A DNA stretch of 64,000 bases from Pyrus communis (lineage: Eukaryota; Streptophyta; Magnoliopsida; Rosales; Rosaceae): assembly GCF_963583255.1 (NCBI RefSeq), contig NC_084809.1, forward strand, positions 7,816,215 to 7,880,214, read 5' to 3'. Below are positions 1 to 12,876 of this stretch, piece by piece (the stretch's first letter is position 1; the number at the start of each line of letters is the position of its first letter). Under the pieces are notes generated by a model. That model was not told where the DNA came from, ran no database searches, and saw only the letters and a list, made by a program, of their open reading frames with translations. Position numbers and translations under genes: made by a program.

Positions 1-24
1 AAACATGTCTACCCCTTGTATTAC

Positions 25-3000
25 CTTGTCTAAGAAAAATTGGAAGTAAATCGGTGAAAGAAGTGTTCCAAGGATAGGAATACTAGTAACAAGGATCATA
101 TTTATGCCATTAACATACCTGCAAAAAGGTGGATGTGGTCACTTGTAGAAAGTGTGTATTGGATGTAAAAGAGCAAAACTTAGATTAATGGTAGCTTACT
201 CTGATTGGTCACCAACACTTTCAAGCGTAGCCCATGGAACTCGTGTCATTGCAGCCATTTCAGCATCAAACTTAGTTTCTAAGCCATGCACCAAGGTTAC
301 TAATGCTTTTGTTATAACGGCTGAAAATTCATCCTGCACGATTGCATAACTCTTGTAGAAAATGAACAGGAAAAAAAAAATGCCTTAGGTGAACTTATAA
401 AATAGGCAATACCTGCACTTCCGACATATCCACCCCATCAGCAAACTGAGTATCAATTATTTTGGATACACTTTCAGCCAGTTCACCAGACTGCAAAAAG
501 TTAAACATAAATTAGCAAGAATTTATAGTAGTTTTCCTTCTTGTACTATTGTGTATGTCTATAAATAAATATGTGAACACCAGATTCAGTGCTAATCATA
601 AAACAATGACACCTCACAATGGTTTCAGCAATAAAACATGCCATGTCAACTAACTCTATAGAAACCTGAGAAACCAACTAATACTGACAACAATTTCCAT
701 CAGAAACTCAGTCTACATGGTAATCACATGTATTGATGATAATTACAAGCATACACGTTATACACCTATGTTAAAATTTATAACAAGATTCACATGACAC
801 ATAATGGCAACATACTAATGCAGTCAGTGATGAATACAATAAGTAGTTGATTCATTTTCCACTCAATTTATTATGGAGGTATGTGTGTCAAACACCTTAC
901 AATCATAGACTGTAATGTAAATCATTACATTAATCGGTGCCTTTGTTAACTTCTACCTTTTGTAATGCGATAATAAGAAAATACATTAGACAAAAAGAAT
1001 CATCTAGTTCTTATTTATCCAGAGGTTCCCATCAGACATAGTACCCCTTTCTCATAACTGTAAGTTTACGTTGAGATGAGGCATTATAGCTTCACTCGCA
1101 CATAGGAATCAAGCTAACACTCAAAATTCAGAGTAGCTGTATGTCTCTAAAAAACTACTTACCGTCTTATGGCAGTACTCAGCTGAGTTGACAATGTAAC
1201 AAATCACCCTTTCATCTCTGTCAGATGTCTGCTAAGCATAAAAGAAAAATAGCATCTATTCAGAATAACAAGAATTTTGTGAAATGTCATGAAGCTTAAA
1301 ACTGGTCCCTTTATACCTTTATCTGTCCGTCCATACCAGTTGCAGCTGCAACGATCCCTGTACCACCTTTAGGCAGTCTTACAAAAAGCTTTGTCGCATA
1401 TGCTTTGAGAATCCTTTGAAAAACCTAAACTTGGAAAGAGGCACATATCATATTCTGGTTAATAAAAAATATCTAATTATAAGTACTGCTTAAGTCGCAA
1501 AGAAGAAACATGCATTTTTCTAATCTTTGAAGGCGGCTGAAGTAGAATAGTCTTGCAACAAAAAATGATGGCCTATAATCACTATGCATCCACAATAGAG
1601 TGTTGTTTATGGATATGTAATATTGTACGCACTACGTGTGTCAACACCAATTAGGATATTAAGTGAGGAACTTCTAGAAAGTACCTTGAACAAATTAAAT
1701 AATGTCTGGTTCTTTGTCAAAGCACTGCATCGCTTTAAGCTCCTCTTGATTATAAGAAACAACTGCAAGACCAAAAAGTGCAACCAAGTCACATTATCTA
1801 ACATCATTAAAGAAATAACCATGACCTAAAGAAAATTAAGTCATATAAGATTCTAAGGCATAGTTCTAAGAATTCAGTGTCCAGAAGAAAAAAGTTTTCT
1901 TGAAACAATAAAGGATCTACAAGAAATCAAGAATATACCAATTTGAGTATTGAATAACATTTCAACATTCATATCACATAAATAAGTTAAAGAATGACAT
2001 CAATAAAACTAAGAGTGACTGAGTCCAGTGGAAAAACGCGCTGTCCCCAAATCAAAGGCTTTTAGTCTTATTCAAGTCATTCTCATTAACTGCAACACTA
2101 AACTTCTAAAGCGACGGTAGAAAAATAATGAAAATCTAAGTGCTTACCTGGATGCTACTTGATAAAACATTATTCTGACTTCCCTCCTCAATGTCCCATG
2201 TTTCCTCCTATTGGAAAGATGAAAACAAAACTTAAATCAAAGAGGTAAAAACACGAGCAAACTATTGAACATATGTTATAAGAAGTAATAAACCTATTCT
2301 ACCTGAACAAGTTTCTCCAAATTCTCCATCAGTGTCTTCTCTTCTAGTTCTGTGTAAACATTCAAGTGAGGCTCAAAGCAAGATGAAATGATTCCACGGA
2401 AGTTGAACTGTAAAATCAACCAGTACATGTAATTCTCAGAAATTATAACTATGAGAAGGTAGACTTAGCACTAAAATACAAGAGGACCATAATAGTAGAC
2501 TATAACCACAAACATGACGATATCTTCGTCATCTTACCATAGTAATAACCCCAAATTTTAAGCAGGATATGACAAATCTCACATGGATTGCTTACAAATA
2601 TTTACAGGATACACTCAAGCAATCTCACTATATAAGATTCACCATTATAGTATGCTAAAGGTAATGTAGAGAAGGAATGGCATATACTAGAAAAGTCAAA
2701 ATGTAATTATACACACTCATGGCTTATTTCATTTCATATATATTAAGGGGTTACCTATTATGAAAGGATACAAGTAGTAGAAAAAAAATTACCCCAGCTG
2801 CAGGCGCTGATAACTCTTTATCCTTTTCCTGGAAAATGAAAATCAGAAGGAAAGCTTATTAACTTGATGGTATAAGGAATTCACATTGTGAACATTTCAA
2901 CCATATTAAGCAATACATAGCATGCATACCTCTCTGCTACTTTCCTGATGTGCGGCAAGCTTTTTTTCATACTTCTTTCTAATATCTGAAGCGCTTTGAC

Positions 3001-6000
3001 TAGTGTTTTCCCCTCTACCAATTTCTTCAATCTCATTTCCGACCTCCCTGCCTCGAGTACCACCACCAAATTTCTCTGCCAATTCATCCTCAAATTCAAG
3101 AGTTCGCTGTAGTGCCTATAGACAGCAGTCAAAACATTAAAACCACCAACAAATGATAAAAGTTTTGAAGGCCATGAGAATGGATATAAAATGTCAACTA
3201 CAATGAAGATTTTTTTGTTATATTTATCACTAGCATATCACTTACAAGAAGCCTAAATATAGATGTGCCACTTGAGGTAAGGAAATGCTTAATGAGTATA
3301 GTTTCCCATATGAAGTCTGATTAGGCAGATCTAACCAAACTTGCAAAGACAATCCAATCACAACCATAATTGGGTTTGGTTCAGTTTTCTCTTTCTATTG
3401 TTTTTGTTTCCTAGCATAAACTTCACCGATTAATTAAAGAGAGCACCTAGCGACTGGAAGATCTCAAGGAGACAAGCAATGCATGATCCATATGGCTCCA
3501 AAAATATAAATTAATATGCATGCACTACATCACTCATGGGTTGTTTAAAGGTTTCAACAGATGTACCCAATATTATTAAGGAAATGACAAAACTAAGGTT
3601 TTGTACTCTGCTGATAGGTTCAACTTGGTTTCTATATAAAAAAAAAAGGATCTCTCACTTGTTTACTGACCCATTTCCAGTTATTTTCATGAGGCAAAAC
3701 AAATGATATCACATCATATGGACAACGAGTTGAAAAACAAATTGTAGAGAAAACTGAGTGCAACAAGAGACAGATGGTTGCATTTATAGCCAAGCCAAAA
3801 GGGAAGTGGATTAAAATAGTGCAAGAAGATATGATGACATAATGATATTCGATTCAAATGCCTCAAAAAGGTTGAAATTGGGTTTATCTGAAGTCTGAAC
3901 TTAGGTTGTTTGTGCAGCTTCTACAAGAATAGACAAGAATCAAACTAATCTAAGACAAATCAAAGAAGCACCAAATATCACTCCACAACTACATGTAAAA
4001 GCAATCCAACATAATAAATTAGAAATATGACTTACCAACAATAATGTCCCAACATCAGGCTTTTCTTTCTGATTATTATGTATATCTTCCAGCTGCTTTC
4101 TGAAAAAAAGAACAATACAAAAAAGTTTTAAATTTTTAAGTTTCTTTGAATTTCTCTGGTAAAATCAGATGTTAACTAGAACCCACTATGTCCCGAGGGT
4201 CAAGTAAACGTTAAAAGGAAACGAATAAAAAGTCAACCTCAAAAGTAAACTAGGTTAAGTGTCTTTTATGGAATTTTGCTTCAAACATTTTTCTTCTCCT
4301 CTGATTAAAAAAAAAAGATTAAGGAAACTAAAATTTCAAAAAGTAAATGAAGAAAAGAAAGAAACATGTATTTTATCTGCTATGTGTGATGGCATTACTC
4401 GCCCCCCCCCTTTCTACTTAGTTACACGTGTGACGACCAGCACATAGAACACTACAATGTTCAGGTTTTTTTCTTGAAGCACTATGTGGAAACCTTGAAT
4501 ATCATAAAGATGGCAACAGGAACGACAGTTTCCAAATGTTAAATGTTCTTTTTCAGCATTTTAAAAAGTTGATGGCCACATTTTTTGTAAAAGAAAAACT
4601 AAGAAACTTCCACCCTCTATGAAAAGGAATTGAAGTTATCAACAAAATATGATATCGAAGGGAAGTTGATTGTACCTTGTTTTTTTACAGAACTGAATAC
4701 AGAGCCGATAAGGAACATGCCATGAAGTAGGAAAGATTTTCCAGATTTCTTCATTTGTTCTCATACGACGCTTTATCCATGCATATCTTCGTTCAGTTTT
4801 ATCCAACTTAGCTAGTTCTACAAACAGAGAAAACAAGATTAAATTCAAAATAAAGGACAATTAAAGTTAAGTCTTCATACATACTGAATGCATCTTTGCT
4901 AAGAATAACATCAAACATGAACACACACCAGCTCCTTCAAAGATTTGCTCATAGGAAGTAAGTTCCCTGCTGCAAAAGTTATTTACTAATTCTTCCCTCA
5001 CAGATGGCTCTAAAGCATCAACAACCAAGCAAGCATCAGATAACTGCTGAAGTAAATTAGTTTCCTCCGACTCCTTTCCAGTACCTAAGCTGAGAATAAA
5101 CCGCAAAAGAGAAGATACTAAGGATCTATGAGTCAAAGACAGCAAAAACATTATAGTTGCAGAAGGTTAACTAAGAGTCCTAGACAACAACTCCTCCATA
5201 TAGTTCCTGCCTTAAATAAAATCTAAGGCGCACACATCCTGACAAAGCATAAAGAATATAACCAAATGCTATAATTATTAAAGCCAAAACCAAACATTAA
5301 CAGCCATTTAATGATCTATCCTTTTAATGGTCTACATACTTAAATATTGATTTGTTATACGGCACTGCAAATTATTTTAAACACTTACCTTGAGAAATCG
5401 GAAAACACGTGCGACTTTAGAATTTGTTTGATATTCTTAAATTTTTCCCTCAGCTCGGTGATTTTTGGAATGTCCCTGTAAGCTTCAAAATGGCTACATA
5501 ACTGGTTCACTGCCTGATACGCATCATAAACTAGAATCAAAATGAAGCACATTCTCAAAATTCATATAAATCTAATCTTCTAAAACTAGCAAATACTTCT
5601 CAATCATCTTTGTATAATGCAAAAGTTCGTATCAGGAAGAAAACAATTCTATTCCAAAGATGTAACATATGAAAAATAACACAAAACGCATGCAAACAAT
5701 GCGCATCATTTCGTATGAGGATCTTCCAATTGCTTAAATAGAGTGTAATAATAATTGGATGCTACAAAAGACTAAAGCATAATTGAGAACTTCAATCGAA
5801 AGGAATCACAAAGTAACCTCCTTTTTTACCTATAGTAAAATGACACTGTATAATAGCAGATAGGTTACCTCCAACTGTGCAGCTGCCTCTTTATATTGTC
5901 GTTTTGAAGCCATTACTTGAAGCTGTTCAACAGCAGAGACTGCCATGTTACAAAAGAAAGGGTACTCCCATGAGAATGTAATATGAAGGCATTCATCGTC

Positions 6001-6746
6001 AGTTTCTAATCAGTGTCAAACAGTTGATTGATAAATCTTGATCAATCATCACTGTAAAAATCATAAACAAGCAACTAACCGAGCATGGTCAGGCGATGAA
6101 GAGCAGTAATCGTCGTTGTTATATGCTTCTTTGCAAAGTCTAACTTCTTAATGTCGCGACATATTTCTTGAACCATTGTCTCACTTTGCTCAGCTTTCGT
6201 TTTAATTTCGCGGATTTTATACATGAGTTCCTGCCTTAGAGCATTACAAAGTAAATAAATAAAACAAAAAAAAAAATAACAAACTAAAGAAATTAAAGCC
6301 ACATAAAATCCATTTACAACAAATTACAAGCTTTGATTTTACAAGCCTTGATTTTGCAAATTAACCAGAGAGTTTAAGAACAGACCTCCACGGCATGCGT
6401 AGCAGCGGCGAGATCTTCTCTCGCTTTCGTCCCCGAATTGCTCTGAAAGAAAAAAACACCAGCCAATCCATCAAAAACCACAACACTAGTAAAAAAAAAG
6501 GTGCAATTGCAGCTCTGAGCTCAGAGCTCAAAGGGCAGAGGCGACGACCTGCTGGCGAACCGCCGCTAAAATTTCGGCATCGACACGCCGAATCTCACTG
6601 TGTATCTTCTGCATTAGTGGTTCCACACCAGATAAAGACGCCTCTGTTTGCACAATTCAAAGAATTCAAAGAGTAAGTCCAACACCTACACATTCTGCTT
6701 ATACAAATTCATACAGATACAGATATAGATATATATATATATATAT

Positions 6747-6791
<45 letters not shown>

Positions 6792-6841
6792 CCTGTGGGG
6801 AACATCTGGTTGATGTATTCCAAAGCGCTTGACTTGTCCAT
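25..6841 (-). CDS. VPS53: VPS53, GARP/EARP tethering complex subunit (3' end off window)
   Basis: VPS53 is a core subunit of the GARP and EARP complexes, which tether endosome-derived vesicles at the trans-Golgi network or recycling endosomes. Nineteen coding exons are visible on the minus strand: 6841-6793, 6643-6549, 6442-6386, 6230-6080, 5939-5869, 5513-5389, 5089-4929, 4817-4676, 4099-4036, 3115-2930, 2828-2793, 2407-2303, 2207-2148, 1762-1685, 1424-1317, 1228-1163, 490-413, 333-200 and 118-25. Together they encode about 620 residues in continuous frame. The start [16 protein letters not shown] and blocks such as [17 protein letters not shown] and [17 protein letters not shown] match plant VPS53 as I remember it. 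The N-terminal half is helical and coiled-coil-like, as expected for a CATCHR tether. A donor follows position 25, so the C-terminal exons lie to the left. Intron 1 (6644-6792) appears to use a GC donor beside a CT repeat. The Arabidopsis orthologue is HIT1. Confidence 0.95.
6727..6790. repeat. Compound (TA)n/(GA)n microsatellite in VPS53 intron 1
   Basis: A short TA run (about 6727-6745) is followed by a near-perfect GA tract from about 6750 to 6790. On the VPS53 strand this is a CT tract that starts two bases after the inferred GC donor dinucleotide (6792-6791). Confidence 0.9.
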
Positions 6842-6920
6842 GGCTGCCAAATTAAGCTCTGAGCTCGCTGATGGCAGAAACAGTTGGAAGAAGGAGATCT
6901 GAGAATTTGGAGAGTGGATT

Positions 6921-6929
6921 CTCTCTCTG

Positions 6930-6960
<31 letters not shown>
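6921..6960. repeat. (CT)n microsatellite in VPS53 5' UTR/promoter
   Basis: A CT-rich tract lies about 80 to 120 bases upstream of the VPS53 start codon. On the VPS53 strand it reads as GA repeats. Such tracts are common in plant 5' UTRs and core promoters. Exact transcript limits cannot be seen. Confidence 0.8.
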
Positions 6961-6963
<3 letters not shown>

Positions 6964-7229
6964 AGTTGGAGCTTTGCTTTCGACTCAGCAATGACGCTGG
7001 AAGATGGGTCGATCTAAGATCGACGAGATTGCGTGAACCAGGTTTCGGAGGAGCAACGACTCAGACCCGAATGTTTTGGAGCAGGCCAGAAAGCGCGGGT
7101 TTGATCCCAATATGGGCTGGGCCTCTACTTTTGTCGTTCTGTGGGCCGAACAATTTTGCATGAGATACTTTGACGAATTAAATTGAAGCTTAGATGCATT
7201 TGATTGGTAAATTACTAATTTGACAATTC

Positions 7230-7354
7230 GATGTTAGACGTAGGTTAAGTTAATTGGCGATCACAGTGTGTCATCTCTTCTTACGCCAAATTTGTCAGAT
7301 GTTGGTTAGTTAATTGGCAATGATAGTGTGTCGTCTCTTTTTAAGCAAAATTTG
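7230..7354. repeat. Two-copy tandem repeat, about 60-68 bp units
   Basis: Units at about 7230-7297 and 7298-7354 share GTTAATTGGC followed by a diverged AGTGTGTCRTCTCTT stretch and end in AAATTTG. The second unit has a short deletion. It lies between the divergent VPS53 and RING-CH genes. No function is apparent. Confidence 0.75.
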
Positions 7355-7527
7355 AAACTCTTATTATAAATTAAAATAATTTAAATTTTTATACCGTCAT
7401 TGTCTTGAGCATGTGTTTGGGAGTGCTAATAACTTCTCATCTACTCTCATTTTCTTTCTTAGAGTTATAAGGGTACCCGAAATATGCATAAACATATTAA
7501 AACTTAATTTTAACCTTCTAAATGAAG

Positions 7528-7722
7528 GGAAAAGGATCTTCACCTCCTTTTCCTGGGGAATTCGGATGATCCATGATCTTGATATTTCATCGTATATCGT
7601 GCGGTCAATTTTCGTTAGGTACTATTTATATTTAATTTTAAATTTTAAATAATTTATAACCGCACGATGTACGATGAACGAATACGACCACAACCACGAG
7701 ATCCCCTGTGAGGATCCTTTTC
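7528..7722. mobile_element. Palindromic MITE
   Basis: The 195-bp segment can fold on itself. It starts GGAAAAGGATCTTCACC and ends with the imperfect complement GTGAGGATCCTTTTCC. Internally, CGTATATCGTGCGGT faces ACCGCACGATGTACG around an AT-rich loop. No coding capacity is seen. The superfamily is uncertain because no clear target-site duplication was found. Confidence 0.7.
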
Positions 7723-7860
7723 CTAAACGAAGTTAACATGCCGAAATCCATCTTTATTCGTGGCAAGGCAACGAGTTGAATTTGTATCGTCATTTCTTTT
7801 TGAAATGGTGTCCCGATATAAAAATGGACTCTGAAAAATCCTAACAAGTTAAATTGAAAG

Positions 7861-8012
7861 GAAAACTAATGAAAATGGTTTGAAAACTTTGAGTTTTAAC
7901 GAAAATGACAAAATAAAGGATAAAATGAATAGTACCAAGATATATTTTTTGATGTAAAAATGTGATTTTTCGTTAAAATTAACAATATCGGGAATTTTTC
8001 GTTAAAGTTTTC
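7861..8012. mobile_element. Palindromic MITE of a Rosaceae-abundant type
   Basis: The left end GAAAACTAATGAAAATGG and the inner GTTTTAACGAAAA pair with the right end CGTTAAAGTTTTC and TTTTCGTTAAAATTAAC. The consensus resembles a MITE I recall as very frequent in apple and pear, the main clue to the organism. It lies in the putative promoter of the RING-CH gene, ending about 375 bases before its start codon. Confidence 0.7.
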
Positions 8013-8388
8013 TAAATTAAAAGCAGCTGATCATGCTTAATTGATTAACTAAACAAATGAAGTAGGAAAGTAAAGCAAAAGCAAAGGTAAAGTCAGAAAA
8101 CACAATCCACCAACACCAGCATTGAGCACACAAATCACGGTGGTGGGGATTGTATAAACAAAAAGATTTATAAATTCCCAAATCCGAAAAGCACAAAATC
8201 CGATTTAATATTTGATAATTTTGATTAATTCATGTTTTGTCCGACCACAATTTGTTGTGTCCATCATTGCCACTGTTTTCTGTGGTTTTCAATTTATGCT
8301 CAAATTTGGTGAATGTCAGCTGAAAGCAGACTGTCTCAGTTTTCAAAATTAGAGTTCTTTTGGTGCAATTTTGGGAAAGTTTCTGGTT

Positions 8389-11300
8389 ATGGCGGACAAT
8401 TCAGTTTCTGAGCTTCAGCTTGGAGAGGAATCAACTACGGAGAGCTCATCTGATCAGCACCAGGTGACTTTTTGCAATTTTCAGGTCACAGATTTTAGTA
8501 ATTTCAGTAGTAAAGATTTAGTTTTTCTGTTTGTTTGCTGCATTTTCTCGGTTACCAATCAATAAGTGTTAGTATTTTGCTTTTGTTTAGGTACTCTGAA
8601 TTGGAAACTGAAAACTTTAAAAGGGTTAATCTCAAAATCTGAGCTCTTTGGTTCTTTAATGCTTAAATTTAGTATCTTTGAATCCAATTAGCGAAAATCA
8701 GTTCGAGTTATGTGCAGAAATTACATTGCTTTCGAGTTTTTTGCATATCGCATGTCGGTTTATTACGGTTCATGATGATGATATAAGGTTCATGTAATTC
8801 TTTGACATGTATTTACTTGTGCTGGAATGCTTGGACTCTATAACATTTTTCGATTTTCGATCTCATTGTTGAATAGTGTACCAATAAAAGGGTTTGTTGG
8901 ATTTGCAGATTCATGAACAAAAGGAAAAGAATGAAGAAACCAGTTCGTCTAGACGGCCAAACCTCTCCTCGTTGCAAATACCGGCAAGGACATTGGAAAC
9001 CAGTTCGTCTGCTTGTACGAGAATTGATATTCCCTCCACACCAAGTCCAAGTTCTAGTAAAGTTGGACTACCGCCTAGGCCACATTCAGCTAAGATCAAA
9101 TCAACCGTGAAAAATCTGTTTCCTCAAAAAAGCTTCCGGGTGAAAAATTTGCCTCTGGATGGCGAGAAGACGATTCTCATTATGCCGGATACATCACCGT
9201 CAGATAGTCCGTTGGAAAAGCCTTCTACTTCACGGTCTTTCTCGCTCAATAAGCTTTTCTTCTCTACATCAACAAAAGGGACTCATTCTTTACCAGTTAC
9301 ACCAAGTGCAAATCTGGGTTCTGAGATTGGGCAGGGAAGACAAGTGGAGAGTCATTCTGATTCTGTAAGTAATTCTAATTTATCATTTTCATGTACCAGT
9401 GCCAGTTTAGAAATTCTCGTGTCACACTAAAAATGAATTTTGTTTCAGAGAATTGAAGTTAAGCATCATATGTCCCGCTCTTTCTCAGTTCCAGTAAATA
9501 TTGCGACCAGAAGTTTAAGGCGGATGGATTCTGGATGCATGATCCGTGTAATTTCAGCAACTCCACGTCCTTCAGCAGTTGAGCGTGCCTCACCAAATGC
9601 TGACCCAGCACTGGAAACGGGTAAATGCTACCTCCTGTCATGAATAGAATGTGAAAAACTTGGCTCGTAGCCTTGTACGAGATTGAGCATAAATGGTGAA
9701 GCACTTTTGTAGGAGTATTATATGCACTAATCATGCTGGAAGGAAGAATGAGCATATTCACAAACCTCTCCTACAGGCATGGTTACTGCATATAAATTTT
9801 GGCTAGTAAGAGAACGAGAATATTCACAAACCTCTCCAACAAGAAACTGCAGAATTATAGTACATATAATACTCCTGTTGACTTTTAGTAGTGCTACGTT
9901 GATTGCAGATAGATTTGATTTCATATCTTTTTATTCATCTGTTGATTTATGGTCATTCACTTGCAACTGGGAACGTCATTCGTAGCTTTAAAATAAAATA
10001 AAATTGAAAGCCAAGGTTTTTATACTTTCTCGGTTGAAGTATTGAGCCATTAACTTTTATCAAATGCTTACAAATTTATTAATTTATTTTTCCCACTATG
10101 AGTGCTCCTTAATTTTTTGTAATATCTAACATATATATCGGTAACTAATGAGAATGATAACTTGCCAATTTCAGCCACAGCCACTGAAGATTCGGGTGAA
10201 GATATTCCTGAAGAAGAAGCAGTTTGCAGGATTTGTTTGGTTGAGCTCGCAGAAGGTGGTGATTCTCTTAAAATGGAGTGCAGCTGCAAGGGAGAGCTAG
10301 CACTTGCTCACAAAGATTGTGCAGTAAAGTGGTTTAGCATTAAAGGGAACAAAACCTGTGACGTCTGCAAGCAGGATGTCCGAAACTTACCTGTAACACT
10401 ACTCAAAATACACAATCCTCAAACTGTTATTAGACGACCACCAACAATAATGGAGCAGAGGGAAGTCCATCATTACAGGCAAGTCCCAATTATTCCAATG
10501 ATGATAATGATCCCAGCATGACATCGTAATAATGACTCATTATAAAATGCCCCGAGGCTCCATGTTTTCAATTTTAGATGAAATGACTGTGGTATATTCA
10601 CCGAATAATGTTTCCTACCAAAAGAAAAAGTACCACGCAACCCACTCCCTCCCAAGTAAAAATGAAGAGAGAAGACAAGTATTACATGAGATGATGAGAA
10701 ACACTCGCAATATAGAATGAAGAAACAATTTTATGCTGTTGTATCTATGAAATCTTCACAGAAATCATCACATTGATATGTTAGTAATTCTGGATACTTG
10801 ATGGAAAACTAAACTACGCTCCGTTAATGCCCCATTTAACATCTATCTGTGCATGTCTGGTTGCTCATTTTGCTTCTTTTTTTTTTAATTTTCACTTTAT
10901 ATATTTACACTTCTAATAACCTGGATATTTCTGGAGATGGGGGAGGTGCATGCTTACACGTCTTCTACTGCTCCATTAAACACATAGAAAAAAACATGAT
11001 AAACAATTTGTTTCCATCAACTTGTCACTCGGCACATTTTCTCAAAATGTTTGGTATCATGCCCTCAGTCGAGACTAGAGATATTACCATGTGAGTTTGA
11101 TTTTGGATTTTGCCTTGTTGCATGCTTGACAGGGTCTGGCAGGACATACCGGTTCTTGTCCTGGTCAGCATGCTTGCGTATTTCTGCTTTCTGGAGCAAC
11201 TTCTGGTTTGTTTTGTGCTTATTTACAATAAACTCAAGCTCTTCATTATATGGAATCATGGTTTTGGTAGCAAGCTCATACTTGCTGGCAAAGAGAAAAT

Positions 11301-12876
11301 TCGACTAGATTTCATAAACAGCAATTGTTCAGTCATCATATTTTCTGTGATATGATCCTGAAGAATTTACGACTTGCAGTCTATACATTTATGCTTGTTA
11401 TTTAAACATATGTATGAACATTTTGTTCTTGTTTTGCATTAGAATCGTTATGTGCGTGAAGTTTCCTTTTTCATTCTGAACAGGTATCTGACTTGGGCCC
11501 TCGTGCTCTTGCCGTTTCCTTACCCTTCTCTTGTGTTTTAGGTATCCTTTCATCTATGATTGCTTCCACAATGGGTGAGTTTCTTCTTCCTTTTACTATC
11601 AACTTGTTTTTATTTTATGTCCTTTCTTTATATAAATCCTCACTTAATAAAATACAGTTCTATACAGCTTAATTATTTTTCCCACTATATCCATGAAGTT
11701 ATTAATTTTAATCTGTTCACCCGGTTTTTCTTGTTTCTCTTTGGTAAGAAATGGAAGCTTTGTCATATCAAACTTCAATTAGGAAATATTTTTTTGCACC
11801 CTTTTAAGGATGCAGTTGGGGCCATCCTGTTTGCCAACTCGAGAGGCCAGATTCCAATAATCTGCATTGTTCTTTTCTCTCTTAAGTAGAGGCGAGATTT
11901 AGTTCATCAGGTACAATTCTAGAAAGTTAGAGGGCACAAAAAGGAACATCAAATCTTAGAAACATAAAAGTATGCTGGATAAAAAGTACCCTAGGAGTTA
12001 ATTTTGTACAATTCAACGAATAGAAGTACGGAATTTTAAGATGTGAGAGAGATATTGCCCTAAGGAAATTAATTTTAAAAAAGAGTTATCTTTTTTCGAT
12101 GAAACACCCAGAGTGGTCTTTTTCTGAGCAACTCATGATGTTTTCTGTTCTCTTTCTCCCCCCCTCCATCTCTATTTTTGCTACGAATAAGTGGAGCATT
12201 CTATTTTTCATGAATTATACCTTGCTTGAATACGCTACCTGATTATGCATGGTGGTGGCAGTGAGCAGGAGCTACATATGGGCTTATGCCTCCTTCCAGT
12301 TTGCCATCGTGATCCTGTTTGCCCACATATTTTATACTGTAGTAAGCAGAACCGATTTCTTTCATGAATTTACACACCCTGCCTGTTTTCCTTTCTTTTC
12401 CTTTTTCTTTGTATTCTATTAGTCTCTGCTGCAGCCTCTCATGTTCACTGACCGTGCAGCTTAATGTAAATCCAATTCTCTCAGTCCTCCTTTCCTCATT
12501 CACTGGCTTCGGGATTGCAATCAGCACGAATTCCCTTCTGGTTGAGTATCGTAGATGGAAAATCAGCAGACAACTGCAATCATCCTATCAACATGCTAGC
12601 AGTGCACTGCATCTGCATGAACTACAACTGCAGCAGCACCGGCAACAGCACCAGCAGTGGCTACAGCAAGAAGAGCAATATCAACGCCAATCCCAGCAAC
12701 AACGACGGCAACAGTTGATGGAAGATTCACATGATCAGTACCAGCAAGTACAGCGACAGCTTCAGCAGCAAGAAGAGGAGCATCATCGACACCAACAGGA
12801 GCACCAGCACCAACGGTTGGATGGAGATCCAAATGCTGATGGTTCTAGGCCGCTAGAAGTTAGACAGGGCACATAG
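8389..12876 (+). CDS. RING-CH (MARCH-type) membrane E3 ubiquitin ligase
   Basis: The protein is 555 residues from eight exons: 8389-8463, 8909-9364, 9449-9620, 10175-10478, 11133-11205, 11484-11574, 12262-12341 and 12460-12876. It has a Ser/Pro-rich, probably disordered N-terminus (1-235). A C4HC3 RING-CH finger follows (C252, C255, C270, C272, H280, C283, C296, C299). Four hydrophobic segments lie near 341-360, 366-388, 396-416 and 422-444. A Gln/His-rich tail runs from about 465 to 540. The architecture predicts a membrane-anchored E3 that ubiquitinates membrane cargo; the substrate is unknown. ATG 8389 (GTTATGG) is the start. Intron 4 is a GC-AG intron with near-ideal consensus (AG|GCAAGT at 10477-10484), and using it restores the expected residues RVWQDIPV. 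Other introns are GT-AG. I recall RING/FYVE/PHD proteins of this type in Arabidopsis but give no symbol. Confidence 0.9.

Noticed and set aside
8371..8388. Earlier start for the RING-CH protein
   Set aside because: The codon at 8371 is TTG; ATG 8389 has a good context.
11051..11355. Overlapping open frames around exon 5 of the RING-CH gene
   Set aside because: They are intron read-through of a 73-base exon and do not continue the protein family match.
12596..12832. Antisense Ala/Val-rich frame
   Set aside because: It is the mirror of the CAG-rich Gln/His coding tail.
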